A DNA stretch of 64,000 nt from Marmoricola endophyticus (GTDB lineage Bacteria; Actinomycetota; Actinomycetes; Propionibacteriales; Nocardioidaceae): the NCBI RefSeq assembly GCF_014644415.1, contig NZ_BMKQ01000001.1:1850861-1914860 (forward strand), given 5' to 3'. Position numbers and translations under genes: made by a program. Each line of letters starts with the position of its first letter. The first letter of the stretch is position 1. Below the pieces are notes generated by a model. That model was not told the origin of the DNA, made no database searches, and saw only the letters and a program-made list of their open reading frames with translations. This document shows, in pieces, positions 47,227 to 56,241 of the stretch.

Positions 47227-48422
47227 GCCGGCAGCACCGCCTCGACGACCACGTCGCCGCCACGACGATCGACGCTGAGCGTGCCGTCGACCGCCTCGAC
47301 CCGTTCGCGCATGCCGGTCACACCGCGCCCGGCGACGATCGGCGCGTCCTCGTCACTCCGGTTGGTCACCCGCAGCCGTACCCCGCCGCCCACCCGGCCG
47401 CAGCCGATCTCGACCGGGGCGCCCGGCGCATGCCGGCGTGCGTTGGTCAGCGCCTCCTGCACCAGGCGGTACGCGACGTAGCCGCGCGCGGGGTCGAGCA
47501 CGTCCAGCGCCTCCAGCCCCTCGACCGTCACCGGGCCGGCCTGCCGCGCCCCCTCGACGAGGCCGGAGAGATCGGCGACGCCTGGCTGCGGCGCACGCTC
47601 GGGCGTGCCGTCGTCGGCGCGCCGCAGGATGCCGAGCACGCCGCGCAGCTCGTCGAGCGCCCGCCGGGAGTCGTCGGCGATGTCGGCCAGCACGACGCGC
47701 GCCGCCGGGCTCAGGTCGTCGACGGTGTACGGCGCGGTCTCGGCACGGACGGCGATCAGCGAGACGTGGTGGGCGACCACGTCGTGCAGGTCTCGGGCCA
47801 GCCGGGACCGCTCGCCCACCAGGGCCGTCTGGTTGGTGGCCTCGAGCCGGTCCGCGGCCAGGGCTCGCAGCTCGGCCTCCCGGACACCCCGCTGCCGGAA
47901 CCACATCACGGCACCGAGCACCAGGACGGCGGCCACGGCGTAGAGGGCGACCGTCGTCCACGCCTCCCCCGCACTCTGGTACTCGGCGCTGGACTGCGCC
48001 CCGTCCGGCGCGACCACCACCGCCCCCAGGGGATAGGTCGCAGCGAGGAGCACCGCGACCACGCCCGCGAGCCACGCCCGTCGCGGACGTGCCCAGGTGG
48101 CCACGGCCATCACCGCGACGAGGGCGACGTACGTCGTCACCGTCCACATCGAGGTGTAGAGGAGCAGGACCGCGGCGGGTGCCGCGACGAGCAGGAGGGG
48201 GACGAGGACCTGGCGCAGGGCCAGCACGCAGGCGCCCGCCGACAGGAGTGCCGTCACCACGTTGAGGGACCCGAACAGCGCCGGGGCCCGGTCGCCGTTG
48301 AAGACGTCGCCGCCGATCGCGGGGGTGGCCACAGCGAGGTAGAGGACGGCGAGCGCTGCGATCGCGGCGAGCACGACGTAGCGGCGCGGGATGTCAGCGA
48401 GCCGAGCAGCGGTCTGGGTCAT
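47223..48422 (-). CDS. Sensor histidine kinase (HisKA_3/NarL-partner type)
   Basis: This 399-residue kinase is read from ATG 48422 with AGGGTGAG upstream; a GTG 9 bp further up is possible. Five or six membrane helices fill residues 17-175. The dimerisation/phosphoacceptor domain holds His213 in RLARDLHDVVAHHVS. The ATP-binding domain shows NARRHAPG (N box) and GRGVTGMRERVEAVDG (G box). The input domain is entirely membrane-embedded, as in DesK-like and other envelope-sensing kinases, so membrane state or a hydrophobic signal is a plausible stimulus. It pairs with the downstream response regulator. A very strong hairpin precedes its start. Confidence 0.92.
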   Translation of the reverse strand: MTQTAARLADIPRRYVVLAAIAALAVLYLAVATPAIGGDVFNGDRAPALFGSLNVVTALLSAGACVLALRQVLVPLLLVAAPAAVLLLYTSMWTVTTYVALVAVMAVATWARPRRAWLAGVVAVLLAATYPLGAVVVAPDGAQSSAEYQSAGEAWTTVALYAVAAVLVLGAVMWFRQRGVREAELRALAADRLEATNQTALVGERSRLARDLHDVVAHHVSLIAVRAETAPYTVDDLSPAARVVLADIADDSRRALDELRGVLGILRRADDGTPERAPQPGVADLSGLVEGARQAGPVTVEGLEALDVLDPARGYVAYRLVQEALTNARRHAPGAPVEIGCGRVGGGVRLRVTNRSDEDAPIVAGRGVTGMRERVEAVDGTLSVDRRGGDVVVEAVLPA

Positions 48423-48450
48423 GGCACTCACCCTGGGCGACCACCCCGGA

Positions 48451-48504
48451 CGTACGACACCCCCGAGCCGGGGAACTGCGTTCCCCGGCCGGGGGTGTCG
48501 TACG
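48451..48504 (-). terminator. Very long hairpin after lsr2
   Basis: CGTACGACACCCCCG (48451-48465), a bulged A (48466) and GCCGGGGAA (48467-48475) pair with TTCCCCGGC and CGGGGGTGTCGTACG (48481-48504): 24 base pairs, one bulge and a 5-nt loop. It lies after the lsr2 stop and upstream of the histidine kinase start. It is a strong terminator candidate and possibly a leader structure for the kinase. Confidence 0.85.
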
Positions 48505-48522
48505 CGGGGTCTCACGAGACGC

Positions 48523-48852
48523 TCAGTGAGCGGACTCGTAAGCCTCCTTGACCTCCTTGGGCAGCCGCCCCCGCTCGGGGACGTCGAACCCGTTGCCGCG
48601 CGCCCACTCACGGATCGCGGTGGCGTCGCTGCTGCTGCGAGGGGCCGCGGCCGCGCTCTTGCGGGTCGCGGAGCGCCGACCGGCGGGTCGGGCGTGGCCG
48701 ACGTACGGGGCGAGCGCGTCGCGCAGCTGCCCGGCGTGCTCGGCGGTGAGGTCGATCAGGTACTCCTTGCCGTCGAGCCCGAAGGAGACGGTCTCGTCCG
48801 CCTCGGACTCGTCGATGTCGTCGATCAGGACGATGTTGACTTTCTGTGCCAT
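48523..48852 (-). CDS. lsr2: Nucleoid-associated protein Lsr2
   Basis: Lsr2, a 109-residue actinobacterial H-NS-like protein that bridges DNA and silences AT-rich or foreign genes. It has an N-terminal dimerisation domain (about 1-55, VNIVLIDDIDESEADETVSF), a basic linker and a C-terminal DNA-binding domain with the minor-groove AT-hook-like Arg-Gly-Arg (94-96, in VPERGRLPKEVKEAY). It starts at ATG 48852. The 89-bp gap upstream is more AT-rich than its surroundings and probably holds its promoter. lysS-lsr2-clpC is a conserved order in actinobacteria; here the two-component pair and DUF2071 are inserted between lsr2 and clpC. Confidence 0.96.
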   Translation of the reverse strand: MAQKVNIVLIDDIDESEADETVSFGLDGKEYLIDLTAEHAGQLRDALAPYVGHARPAGRRSATRKSAAAAPRSSSDATAIREWARGNGFDVPERGRLPKEVKEAYESAH

Positions 48853-48941
48853 TAATTCCCTCCCGAGGAACGTGTCGAATCACTCCGGAACAACATTACT
48901 GCATCGGGAAGCCGAATAACGATTCACGCACGCATTGGCAA

Positions 48942-50453
48942 TCATTCCAACTCTGGCCGCAGCAACGGGAAGAGAATGGTCTCCCGAATGCCGGCACCGG
49001 TCAGCAGCATCACGAGGCGGTCGACACCGAGGCCCATTCCGCCGGCCGGCGGCATTCCGTGCTCCATCGCCCGCAGGAACGACTCGTCGAGCTCCATCGC
49101 CTCCGGGTCACCGGCCGCGGCCAGCAGCGACTGCTCGGTGAGGCGCTCGCGCTGGATGACCGGGTCGTTGAGCTCGGAGTACGCCGGCGCCAGCTCCACC
49201 CCGTTGATGATCAGGTCGAAGGCCTCGTTGAGGCCCCGCTCGCTGCGGTGCGGCTTGGCCAGCGGCTTGACCGCGGCGGGATAGTCGGTGACGAACGTCG
49301 GCTGGATCAGGGAGTCCTCGACCAGCTGCTCGTACAGCTCGACGACGATCTCGGCCGGGCCCCAGCCCTCCGCCAGCGCCACGTCGTGCTTCTCCGCCAG
49401 CGCGCTGAGCTCCTCGACGCTGGTGTCCACGGTGACGGTGGTCCCGGTCGCTTCGGAGACGAGGTCGAGGATCGGGGCCTCGCGCCACGGCGCCTCGAGA
49501 TCGATGGTCGACCCGTCCCGGCCGGTCACGGTCGTACGACCCACGGCGCGGGCGGCATTGATGACCAGATCACGGCACAGCTGCTTCATCGTGTCGTAGT
49601 CGCCGTACGCGCAATAGGCCTCGAGCATCGAGAACTCCGCCGAGTGGGTCGAGTCGATCCCCTCGTTGCGAAATGTCCGCCCGATCTCGTACACCCGGTC
49701 GACGCCGCCGATCATGGCCTTCTTCAGGTCGAGCTCGAGAGCGATCCGCAGCAGCATCGGTTGGTCGAAGGCGTTCAGGTGGGTGCGGAACGGCCGCGCG
49801 GCCGCGCCGCCGTTGGTGAGCTGGAGCACCGGCGTCTCCACCTCGACGTAGTCCTGGCCGTCGAGGGTCGCGCGCAGCGAGCGCAGCACGGCCGCCTTGG
49901 TGCGCACCATCTCGCGGGCCTCGGGGCGGACCACCATGTCGAGGTAGCGCAGCCGGACGCGGGCCTCGTCGGAGAGCTCGTTGTGCTCGTTGGGCAGCGG
50001 GCGCAGCGCCTTGGCCGCCATCACCCAGCTGCGCGCCTGGACCGACAGCTCGCCGCGACGACTGGTGATCACCTCGCCGGTGACGCCGAGGAAGTCGCCG
50101 ATGTCGACCAGCGCCTTGAAGTCGTCGAGCGCCTCCTCGCCCAGGTCGGCCAGCGAGAGCATCACCTGCAGCTCGGTGCCGTCGCCCTCGCGCAGCCGGG
50201 CGAAGCAGAGCTTGCCGGTGTTGCGCTGGTGGATCACCCGGCCGACGACGGAGACGACGTCCCCGGTGTGGGTGTCGGGCTCCAGGCCCTGCGCGTCGTA
50301 CGTCGACCGCACCTCGCCCAGCGAGTGGGTCCGGGGCACCGAGATCGGGTACGCCCCGGCGCCGGAGTCGACCAGTCGCTGCCGCTTCTCCTGGCGCACG
50401 CGGACCTGCTCGGGTGCGTCGGACACGGGGGCCTCAGGCGTCTGGTCACTCAC
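48942..50453 (-). CDS. lysS: Lysyl-tRNA synthetase, class II
   Basis: This 503-residue class IIb enzyme charges tRNA-Lys. An OB-fold anticodon domain (about 60-160, DVVSVVGRVIHQRNTGKL) precedes the catalytic domain with motif 2 FRNEGIDSTHSAEFSMLEAY and motif 3 GMGLGVDRLVMLLTG near the C terminus. It starts at GTG 50453. It lies between coaX, separated by a long imperfect hairpin, and lsr2. Length is normal for the enzyme; the N-terminal MprF-like extension of some actinobacterial LysX proteins is absent. Confidence 0.95.
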   Translation of the reverse strand: MSDQTPEAPVSDAPEQVRVRQEKRQRLVDSGAGAYPISVPRTHSLGEVRSTYDAQGLEPDTHTGDVVSVVGRVIHQRNTGKLCFARLREGDGTELQVMLSLADLGEEALDDFKALVDIGDFLGVTGEVITSRRGELSVQARSWVMAAKALRPLPNEHNELSDEARVRLRYLDMVVRPEAREMVRTKAAVLRSLRATLDGQDYVEVETPVLQLTNGGAAARPFRTHLNAFDQPMLLRIALELDLKKAMIGGVDRVYEIGRTFRNEGIDSTHSAEFSMLEAYCAYGDYDTMKQLCRDLVINAARAVGRTTVTGRDGSTIDLEAPWREAPILDLVSEATGTTVTVDTSVEELSALAEKHDVALAEGWGPAEIVVELYEQLVEDSLIQPTFVTDYPAAVKPLAKPHRSERGLNEAFDLIINGVELAPAYSELNDPVIQRERLTEQSLLAAAGDPEAMELDESFLRAMEHGMPPAGGMGLGVDRLVMLLTGAGIRETILFPLLRPELE

Positions 50454-50486
50454 GGCGGGTCAGCCTAGTCGCCGGCCCACGGCCGG

Positions 50487-50545
50487 TAGTCCAGGACGTT
50501 CTCGTGGTCATCGGGCGGGATCGACCACCAGAACGTCAGGGACTA
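50487..50545 (-). terminator. Long imperfect hairpin after coaX
   Basis: TAGTCC-AG-GACGTTCTCGTGGTC (50487-50509) pairs with the inverted sequence at 50523-50545 through 20 of 23 positions, loop 13 nt. It overlaps the coaX stop and lies upstream of lysS. It probably ends the panC-to-coaX operon. Confidence 0.6.
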
Positions 50546-51373
50546 CCGGTTGCGGGCGAAGACGAGCTCGAGACCGAGGAGGGTGAGCCACGGGGAGTGC
50601 GCGGTGAGGCCGTCGATCTCGTCGACCACGACGGGTGCCAGGCCGCCGGTGGCGACCACTGAGACGTCGTCGGGCTCCAGGCCGAGCTCGTCGACCATCC
50701 GCGCGACGATCCCCTCGACCTGGCTCGCGAAGCCGAAGACGATCCCGCTCTGCAGCGCCTCGACCGTGTTGCGGGCGATCACCGTGCGCGGGCGCGCCAC
50801 CTCGACCTGGCGCAGCTGCGCACCACGCCGCCCCAGCGCGTCCAGCGAGATCTCGATCCCCGGGGCGATGGCGCCGCCGACGTACGCACCGCGCGCGTCG
50901 ACCACGTCGAAGGTGGTCGCGGTGCCGAAGTCGACGACGATCGCGGGACCCGGGTGGTACGTCGCGGCCGCCAGCGCGTTGACGATCCGGTCCGCCCCGA
51001 CCTCGCGGGGGTTGTCCATGTGGACGGGGACGCCCGTGCGTACGCCTGGCTCGACGATCACCGCGGTCAGCCCGGCGAAGCGCCGCTCGAGCATCTCGCG
51101 CCACTCGTGCAGCACCGCCGGGACGGTGGCGCAGACGGCCACGCCCTCCAGCCAGCGCTCCGGCTCCTCGACGGCACCGGAGGACACGGCGGCCGACGAC
51201 TCCGCGAGGAGACCGCGCACGAGGACCGCCCACTCGTCGGCGGTCCTCCGCTCGTCGGTCGCCACCCGCCAGGTGTCGAGCACCTCGCCGCCGCGCAGCA
51301 GACCGAGCGTCGTGCGCGAGTTGCCGATGTCCGCGCAGAGCAGCGTCCCGGGAGGGCCGGCGGGCTGGGTCAC
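50543..51373 (-). CDS. coaX: Type III pantothenate kinase
   Basis: First enzyme of CoA synthesis from pantothenate, 276 residues, ASKHA fold. Phosphate-binding CADIGNSRTTLG (13-24), GADRIVNALAAATY, VDFGTATTFDVVD and GGAIAPGIEIS are all present. Type III kinases need a monovalent cation and are not inhibited by CoA. It starts at GTG 51373, overlapping the nadC stop by 4 bp (GTGA), and ends the coupled panC-panD-nadB-nadC-coaX series. Confidence 0.95.
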   Translation of the reverse strand: MTQPAGPPGTLLCADIGNSRTTLGLLRGGEVLDTWRVATDERRTADEWAVLVRGLLAESSAAVSSGAVEEPERWLEGVAVCATVPAVLHEWREMLERRFAGLTAVIVEPGVRTGVPVHMDNPREVGADRIVNALAAATYHPGPAIVVDFGTATTFDVVDARGAYVGGAIAPGIEISLDALGRRGAQLRQVEVARPRTVIARNTVEALQSGIVFGFASQVEGIVARMVDELGLEPDDVSVVATGGLAPVVVDEIDGLTAHSPWLTLLGLELVFARNR

Positions 51374-52245
51374 GACAGGTCCAGCCCGAGGTCCAGCACG
51401 CGCACGGAGTGGGTGAGGGCACCGGTGGAGATGAAGTCGACGCCCGTCGCGGCGACCTCGCGGGCGCGGTCCAGGGTCAGCCCGCCCGACGCCTCCAGGC
51501 TCGCGCGGCCGGCGGCCAGGCGCACCGCCTCGGTCATGTCCGCCACCGACATGTTGTCCAGCAGGATCCGGTCGCATCCGGCCTCCAGCAGCGCGCGCAG
51601 CCCGTCCAGGTCGTCGACCTCCACCTCGACGGGGATGTCCGGGTACGCCCGGCGTACCGCGTCGTACGCGGCGACGACGCCGCCTGCGGCGACCACGTGG
51701 TTGTCCTTGACCAGCGCCATGTCCGAGAGCGACGTGCGGTGGTTCAGGCCGCCGCCGCAGCGGACGGCGTACTTCTGCAGCGCCCGCCAGCCCGGCAGCG
51801 TCTTGCGGGTGTCGAGGACCCTGGCCCGCGTGCCGTCCAGGGCACGCACCCACTGCGCGGTCGCGCTGGCCACCCCGGAGAGGTGGGAGAGGAAGTTCAA
51901 CGCCGTGCGCTCGGCGGTCAGCAGGCCGCGCACCGGGCCCTCGACCCGGAGCACGACGTCGCCCGGCGCCAGGGCGGAGCCGTCGGGCAGCCGCTCGGAG
52001 ACGACCACGTCGTCACCGATGACGGTACGGAAGACGAGCTCGGCCACCGCGCCGCCGGCGAGCACGCCGGCCTCCCGCGCGCCGATCGTCGCGGTGCCGT
52101 GCTGGTCGGCCGGGATCGTCGCTACCGAGGTGACGTCGCCGGGGCCACCGGCCGGCCGGTCCTCGTCGAGCGCGCGCAGCACGGCGGCCTCGATCTCGGC
52201 GGCCGGCAGACCGGCCGCCGTCAGCTCCTCGTGGACGTCGTTCAA
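51370..52245 (-). CDS. nadC: Nicotinate-nucleotide pyrophosphorylase (carboxylating)
   Basis: Converts quinolinate and PRPP to nicotinate mononucleotide in de novo NAD synthesis. This 291-residue protein shows GDVTSVATIP (N-terminal domain), LDTRKTLPGWRALQKYAV and GGLNHRTSLSDMALVKDNH (quinolinate and PRPP site lysines and arginines), and the barrel end GVDFISTGALTHS. It starts at TTG 52245, which overlaps the nadB stop; later in-frame starts would remove conserved N-terminal residues. The upstream nadA (quinolinate synthase) is not in this window. Confidence 0.94.
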   Translation of the reverse strand: MNDVHEELTAAGLPAAEIEAAVLRALDEDRPAGGPGDVTSVATIPADQHGTATIGAREAGVLAGGAVAELVFRTVIGDDVVVSERLPDGSALAPGDVVLRVEGPVRGLLTAERTALNFLSHLSGVASATAQWVRALDGTRARVLDTRKTLPGWRALQKYAVRCGGGLNHRTSLSDMALVKDNHVVAAGGVVAAYDAVRRAYPDIPVEVEVDDLDGLRALLEAGCDRILLDNMSVADMTEAVRLAAGRASLEASGGLTLDRAREVAATGVDFISTGALTHSVRVLDLGLDLS

Positions 52246-53918
52246 CGCGAGACCTCCTCGGCGTGGTTCGGGCTCCAGAGCGTCGCAGGTGCCCCGGCCG
52301 TCAGGACGACGTCGAGGTGCCCCTGCCAGCCGACGTCGTCGCGGTCGGGGAAGTCGTCGCGCCAGTGCGAGCCGCGGGTCTCCTCACGGGCCTGGGCCGC
52401 GGCGGCGAGCGCGCTCGCCACCGTCAGCAGGTTCGTGGCCTGCCACGCCGCCGCACCGGGGGTCGACCCCGGCGTCGCCGCCAGCGCGGCGAGCCGCTCG
52501 CGCGCCTGCGCCAGCCCGTGGGCCGAGCGGAGCACCCCGACGCGCGCGGTGGTCTCCGCCTGCAGGAGAGGGACGACGTCCTGCCCCACGAGCCCCTCGG
52601 GCCGGGCGTCGAGTGCCGGCACGGTCGGCGCGGGCAGGCCGTCGCGCAGCAGCGCGTCCGCGATCCGGCGGGCGAAGACCAGACCCTCGAGCAGCGAGTT
52701 GGAGGCCAACCGGTTCGCGCCGTGCACCCCGGAGCAGGCGACCTCACCGGTGGCCAGCAGACCGGGGACCGACGAGCGGCCGTCGAGGTCCGTGGCGACC
52801 CCGCCCGAGGCGTAGTGACAGGCGGGGGCGACCGGGATCGGCTCCCGGGCCGGGTCGACGCCGTGCGCGCGGCACACGGAGAGGATGGTGGGGAAGCGCC
52901 GCGCCCAGAATGCCTCGGCCTCCTCGTCGGTCCTCGCACCGCCGATCCGGGTGGCGTCCAGCCACACGTGCGGGCGGTCCTCGGCGTGCATCCGCCGCGT
53001 GATCGCCTTGGCCACCACGTCGCGCGGCGCGAGGTCGGCCAGCTCGTGCTCGCCGCGCATGAAGGCGGCGCCCGACCAGTCGCGCAGGACGGCGCCCTCG
53101 CCGCGTACGGCCTCGGAGACCAGCGGCTGCTGGCCCTCGGCGTCCTCGCCCAGCCACATCACGGTGGGGTGGAACTGCACGAACTCCAGGTCCCGCACCA
53201 CCGCCCCGGCGCGCAGCGCGAGCGCGACGCCGTCGCCGGTGGCCACCGACGGGTTGGTCGTCTGGGAGAACACCTGCCCGAGACCGCCGCTGGCCAGCAC
53301 GACCGCCCGCGTACGCAGCAGGCCGACGCCGTCGCGCTGCCCCTCGCCCAGAACGTGGACGGTGAGCCCGGCGACCGCGCCCGCCCCGTCCAGCGCGAGG
53401 TCGACGGCGATCGCGTGCTCGACGACCTCGATCCCGGGGGCGGCGCGCACCGCCGCCACCAGCGCCCGCTGGATCTCCGCGCCGGTCGCGTCGCCACCGG
53501 CGTGCGCGATCCGGTCGCGGTGGTGGCCGCCCTCACGGGTCAGCGACAGCTCGCCGCCCGACTCGTCGAAGTGCGCGCCCTGCGCGATGAGCTCGCGGAC
53601 CGCCTCGGGGCCTTCGGTGACGAGTACGCGTACGGCGTCCTCGTCGCACAGCCCGGCGCCCGCCACCAGCGTGTCCGCCAGGTGCTCCTGGGGGGTGTCA
53701 CCCGGGCCGAGCGCCGCCGCGATCCCGCCCTGCGCCCACCGGGTCGACCCGGCCGAGAGCAGGTCCTTGGTCACCACGAGCACCCGCAGCACGGGGTCGT
53801 TGCCACTCAGCCGGAGCGCGGTGGTCAGGCCCGCGACCCCGGAACCGACGACCACGACGTCGGCCTCCTGCTCCCAGCCGGGAGCGGGCGCGGCCAGCCG
53901 CGCGGGCAGGCCGCTCAC
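52242..53918 (-). CDS. nadB: L-aspartate oxidase
   Basis: FAD enzyme converting L-aspartate to iminoaspartate, 558 residues, first step of de novo NAD synthesis. Features are [52 protein letters not shown] and [17 protein letters not shown], matching the succinate dehydrogenase-like fold including its substrate loop. The C-terminal helical domain (about 420-558) is complete. It starts at GTG 53918, overlapping the panD stop by 4 bp. Confidence 0.95.
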   Translation of the reverse strand: MSGLPARLAAPAPGWEQEADVVVVGSGVAGLTTALRLSGNDPVLRVLVVTKDLLSAGSTRWAQGGIAAALGPGDTPQEHLADTLVAGAGLCDEDAVRVLVTEGPEAVRELIAQGAHFDESGGELSLTREGGHHRDRIAHAGGDATGAEIQRALVAAVRAAPGIEVVEHAIAVDLALDGAGAVAGLTVHVLGEGQRDGVGLLRTRAVVLASGGLGQVFSQTTNPSVATGDGVALALRAGAVVRDLEFVQFHPTVMWLGEDAEGQQPLVSEAVRGEGAVLRDWSGAAFMRGEHELADLAPRDVVAKAITRRMHAEDRPHVWLDATRIGGARTDEEAEAFWARRFPTILSVCRAHGVDPAREPIPVAPACHYASGGVATDLDGRSSVPGLLATGEVACSGVHGANRLASNSLLEGLVFARRIADALLRDGLPAPTVPALDARPEGLVGQDVVPLLQAETTARVGVLRSAHGLAQARERLAALAATPGSTPGAAAWQATNLLTVASALAAAAQAREETRGSHWRDDFPDRDDVGWQGHLDVVLTAGAPATLWSPNHAEEVSR

Positions 53919-54376
53919 CGGGGGTCGCGCGTGTCCCAGTGCGCGGGGCCGGATGCCGCGCCGGCGTACGTCACGTCCCCGCGCAGCAGCCCCGTGCCGG
54001 GCAGCGCCTCGGCCGGGTCGCCGCCGGTGCCGGTGATCCGGTTCTCGGAGTCGACGAAGACGACGTGCGGGACGTGCTCCTTCGCCTCGGCGCTCTCCAT
54101 CTGGCCGTAGGCGATGAGGATCACCAGGTCACCCGGGGCGATCAGCCGCGCCGCGGCACCGTTGATCCCGAGCACGCCGGAGCCGCGCTCGCCGGCGATG
54201 GTGTACGTCTCCAGCCGGGCGCCGTTGGTGATGTCGACGATGTGCACCAGCTCGCCGGGCAGCAGGTCCGCGGCGTCGAGCAGGTCCGGGTCGACGGTGA
54301 CCGAGCCGACGTAGTGCAGGTCGGCCTGGGTGACGGTCGCGCGGTGGATCTTGGACTTCATCATCGTGCGCAGCAT
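53915..54376 (-). CDS. panD: Aspartate 1-decarboxylase (pyruvoyl enzyme)
   Basis: Makes beta-alanine for pantothenate from L-aspartate. This 153-residue proenzyme self-cleaves at Gly24-Ser25 (HYVGSVTVD) to create the pyruvoyl cofactor, at the same position as in E. coli; this fixes the start at ATG 54376. Other conserved parts are [12 protein letters not shown] and [17 protein letters not shown]. The C-terminal tail is about 25 residues longer than in E. coli. In mycobacteria a C-terminal extension sets PanD turnover and pyrazinamide response; an analogous role here is speculation. Confidence 0.94.
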   Translation of the reverse strand: MLRTMMKSKIHRATVTQADLHYVGSVTVDPDLLDAADLLPGELVHIVDITNGARLETYTIAGERGSGVLGINGAAARLIAPGDLVILIAYGQMESAEAKEHVPHVVFVDSENRITGTGGDPAEALPGTGLLRGDVTYAGAASGPAHWDTRDPR

Positions 54377-55278
54377 CAGGGGTTCCCTCCGTACGGGTGT
54401 GTGGCTCCCTGGGCTGGTTCTCGGCCCAGGACGAGGTCGGTGTTGTCGAGCAGTCGGGTGGCGCCGACGCGGGCGGCGACCAGCAGCCTCGCCTCGCCGG
54501 TGGCGGGGGTAGCGCCGAGGTCGCTCGCGCGCAGCGAGAGGTAGTCGACGTCCACGCCGGGTACGTCCAGCTCCGTGCGCGCCGCGGCCAGGACGGCGTC
54601 CGCACCCGACCCGGCGGCGTCGCGGCCGGCACGCAGCGCGCGGGAGAGCGCGACCGCGGTGGCGCGCTGGTCGGCGTCGAGGTAGCGGTTGCGCGAGGAC
54701 AGCGCCAGCCCGTCGGCCTCGCGCACGGTCGGCGACCCGACGACCTGCACTGCGAGGCACAGGTCCTCGGCCATCCGCCGGATCAGGGCGAGCTGCTGGT
54801 AGTCCTTCTCGCCGAACACCGCGAGGTCGGGGCGGACCAGCCCGAACAGCTTCGCGACCACGGTCAGCACGCCGTGGAAGTGCGTGGGGCGCGAGGCCCC
54901 CTCCAGCTCGGCGGCCAGCGGCCCCGGGTCGACGGTGACCTGCGGGTCGCCGCCGGGGTAGACCTCGGCGACCTCGGGGTGGAACACCACGTCCACCCCC
55001 TCGGCCGCGCAGAGCTCGAGGTCGGCGTCGAAGGTGCGCGGGTAGCGGTCGAGGTCCTCGCCCGGCGCGAACTGCATCGGGTTGACGAAGACCGACACCA
55101 CGACGGTGCCCCGGGCCCCGGCGTGCTCCCGCGCCGTACGCATCAGCGAGGCGTGACCCTCGTGCAGCGCCCCCATCGTGGGCACCAGCGCGACGGGACC
55201 GGAGCCCGCGCCGAGCAGCGCGGCGAGCTCCGACCGGCTGCGCGCGAGGGTGGGCCGCGCCGCCACCGCGGCGCTCAC
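54376..55278 (-). CDS. panC: Pantothenate synthetase
   Basis: ATP-dependent ligation of pantoate and beta-alanine, 300 residues. The ATP-binding [14 protein letters not shown] (HxGH-type), [15 protein letters not shown] and [15 protein letters not shown] (KMSKS-like loop) are present. It starts at GTG 55278, overlapping the DUF2520 gene stop, and its stop overlaps panD, showing coupled translation. Confidence 0.95.
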   Translation of the reverse strand: MSAAVAARPTLARSRSELAALLGAGSGPVALVPTMGALHEGHASLMRTAREHAGARGTVVVSVFVNPMQFAPGEDLDRYPRTFDADLELCAAEGVDVVFHPEVAEVYPGGDPQVTVDPGPLAAELEGASRPTHFHGVLTVVAKLFGLVRPDLAVFGEKDYQQLALIRRMAEDLCLAVQVVGSPTVREADGLALSSRNRYLDADQRATAVALSRALRAGRDAAGSGADAVLAAARTELDVPGVDVDYLSLRASDLGATPATGEARLLVAARVGATRLLDNTDLVLGREPAQGATHPYGGNP

Positions 55279-56180
55279 CGGACCTCGCCCCCGGTCGCGG
55301 CACGGTGGGCACCCGCCTCGGCCGCGTCGAGCAGCGCGACGAGGCTGGCCCGGCGGATCGGCAGCAGCCGTCCGTCGAGCACGGCGCGGTCGGCGGTCGC
55401 GCGCGCCAGGGCGACGTACGACGGCAGCGCCGCGGGTGAGTGCGTGGCGACCTGCTCGAGGTGCGCGGCCACGGTCTGGACGTCCCCACGGACGATCGGG
55501 CCGGTCAGCGCGGCGTCGCCGTGCTCCAAGGCGTTGTCCAGGGCGGCGGTGAGCAGCGGTCGCAGGGTGCCGGCCGGGTCCTCGATGCCGGCGGCGTCGA
55601 GGAGCTCCCTCGCCTCGGCGACCAGCGTGACGAGGTGGTTCGCGCCGTGCGCCAGGGCTGCGTGGTAGAGCGCGCGGCGCTCCTCGGCCACCCAGACCAG
55701 CCGGCCCTCGAGGTCCGCGGCGAGCGACTGCACCAGCGCGCGGGTCTCGTCGGTGTCGGCGGCGGCGCCGAGGACACAGCCACTCAGTCGGGGCAGGTCG
55801 AGCGACGTGCCCGTGAACGTCATCGCGGGGTGCAGCGCGAGCACCCGGGCGCCGACCCGGCGGGCGGGCTCGAGGACGGCGAGGCCGTGCCGGCCCGAGG
55901 TGTGCAGGACGACCTGTCCCTCGTGCAGCGCACCCGCGTCGGCGAGCGTGGCGACCACGTTGCCGAGCATGTCGTCGGGGACCGTCAGCATCAGCAGGTC
56001 GCACGAGCGGGCGACGTCGGTGGGCTTGAGCAGGGGCACGCCGGCGAGCAGCGCCGCTGCACGGGCGCGCGAGGCCGAGGACTCGCCCGCGGCCGCCACC
56101 ACCTGGTGGCCGGCGTCGCGCAGGCGCGCAGCCAGGACGGCACCGACCTTGCCGGCACCGACAACCCCGATCCGGGTCAT
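55275..56180 (-). CDS. Rossmann-like and DUF2520 domain protein (candidate ketopantoate reductase)
   Basis: This 301-residue protein starts at ATG 56180. The N-terminal Rossmann domain carries [16 protein letters not shown] and [13 protein letters not shown]; the C-terminal helical domain has [10 protein letters not shown] and [15 protein letters not shown], the DUF2520 pattern. It is the first gene of a coupled run with panC, an arrangement conserved in actinobacteria. Because pantothenate synthesis needs a ketopantoate reductase and no panE is adjacent, that activity is a reasonable guess, not shown here. Confidence 0.8.
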   Translation of the reverse strand: MTRIGVVGAGKVGAVLAARLRDAGHQVVAAAGESSASRARAAALLAGVPLLKPTDVARSCDLLMLTVPDDMLGNVVATLADAGALHEGQVVLHTSGRHGLAVLEPARRVGARVLALHPAMTFTGTSLDLPRLSGCVLGAAADTDETRALVQSLAADLEGRLVWVAEERRALYHAALAHGANHLVTLVAEARELLDAAGIEDPAGTLRPLLTAALDNALEHGDAALTGPIVRGDVQTVAAHLEQVATHSPAALPSYVALARATADRAVLDGRLLPIRRASLVALLDAAEAGAHRAATGGEVR

Positions 56181-56241
56181 CGCAGTTCGCCTTTCCGTTC
56201 CAGTCCCGCGAGGGGTACCAGACATCTCGACGAGGCCGAGC

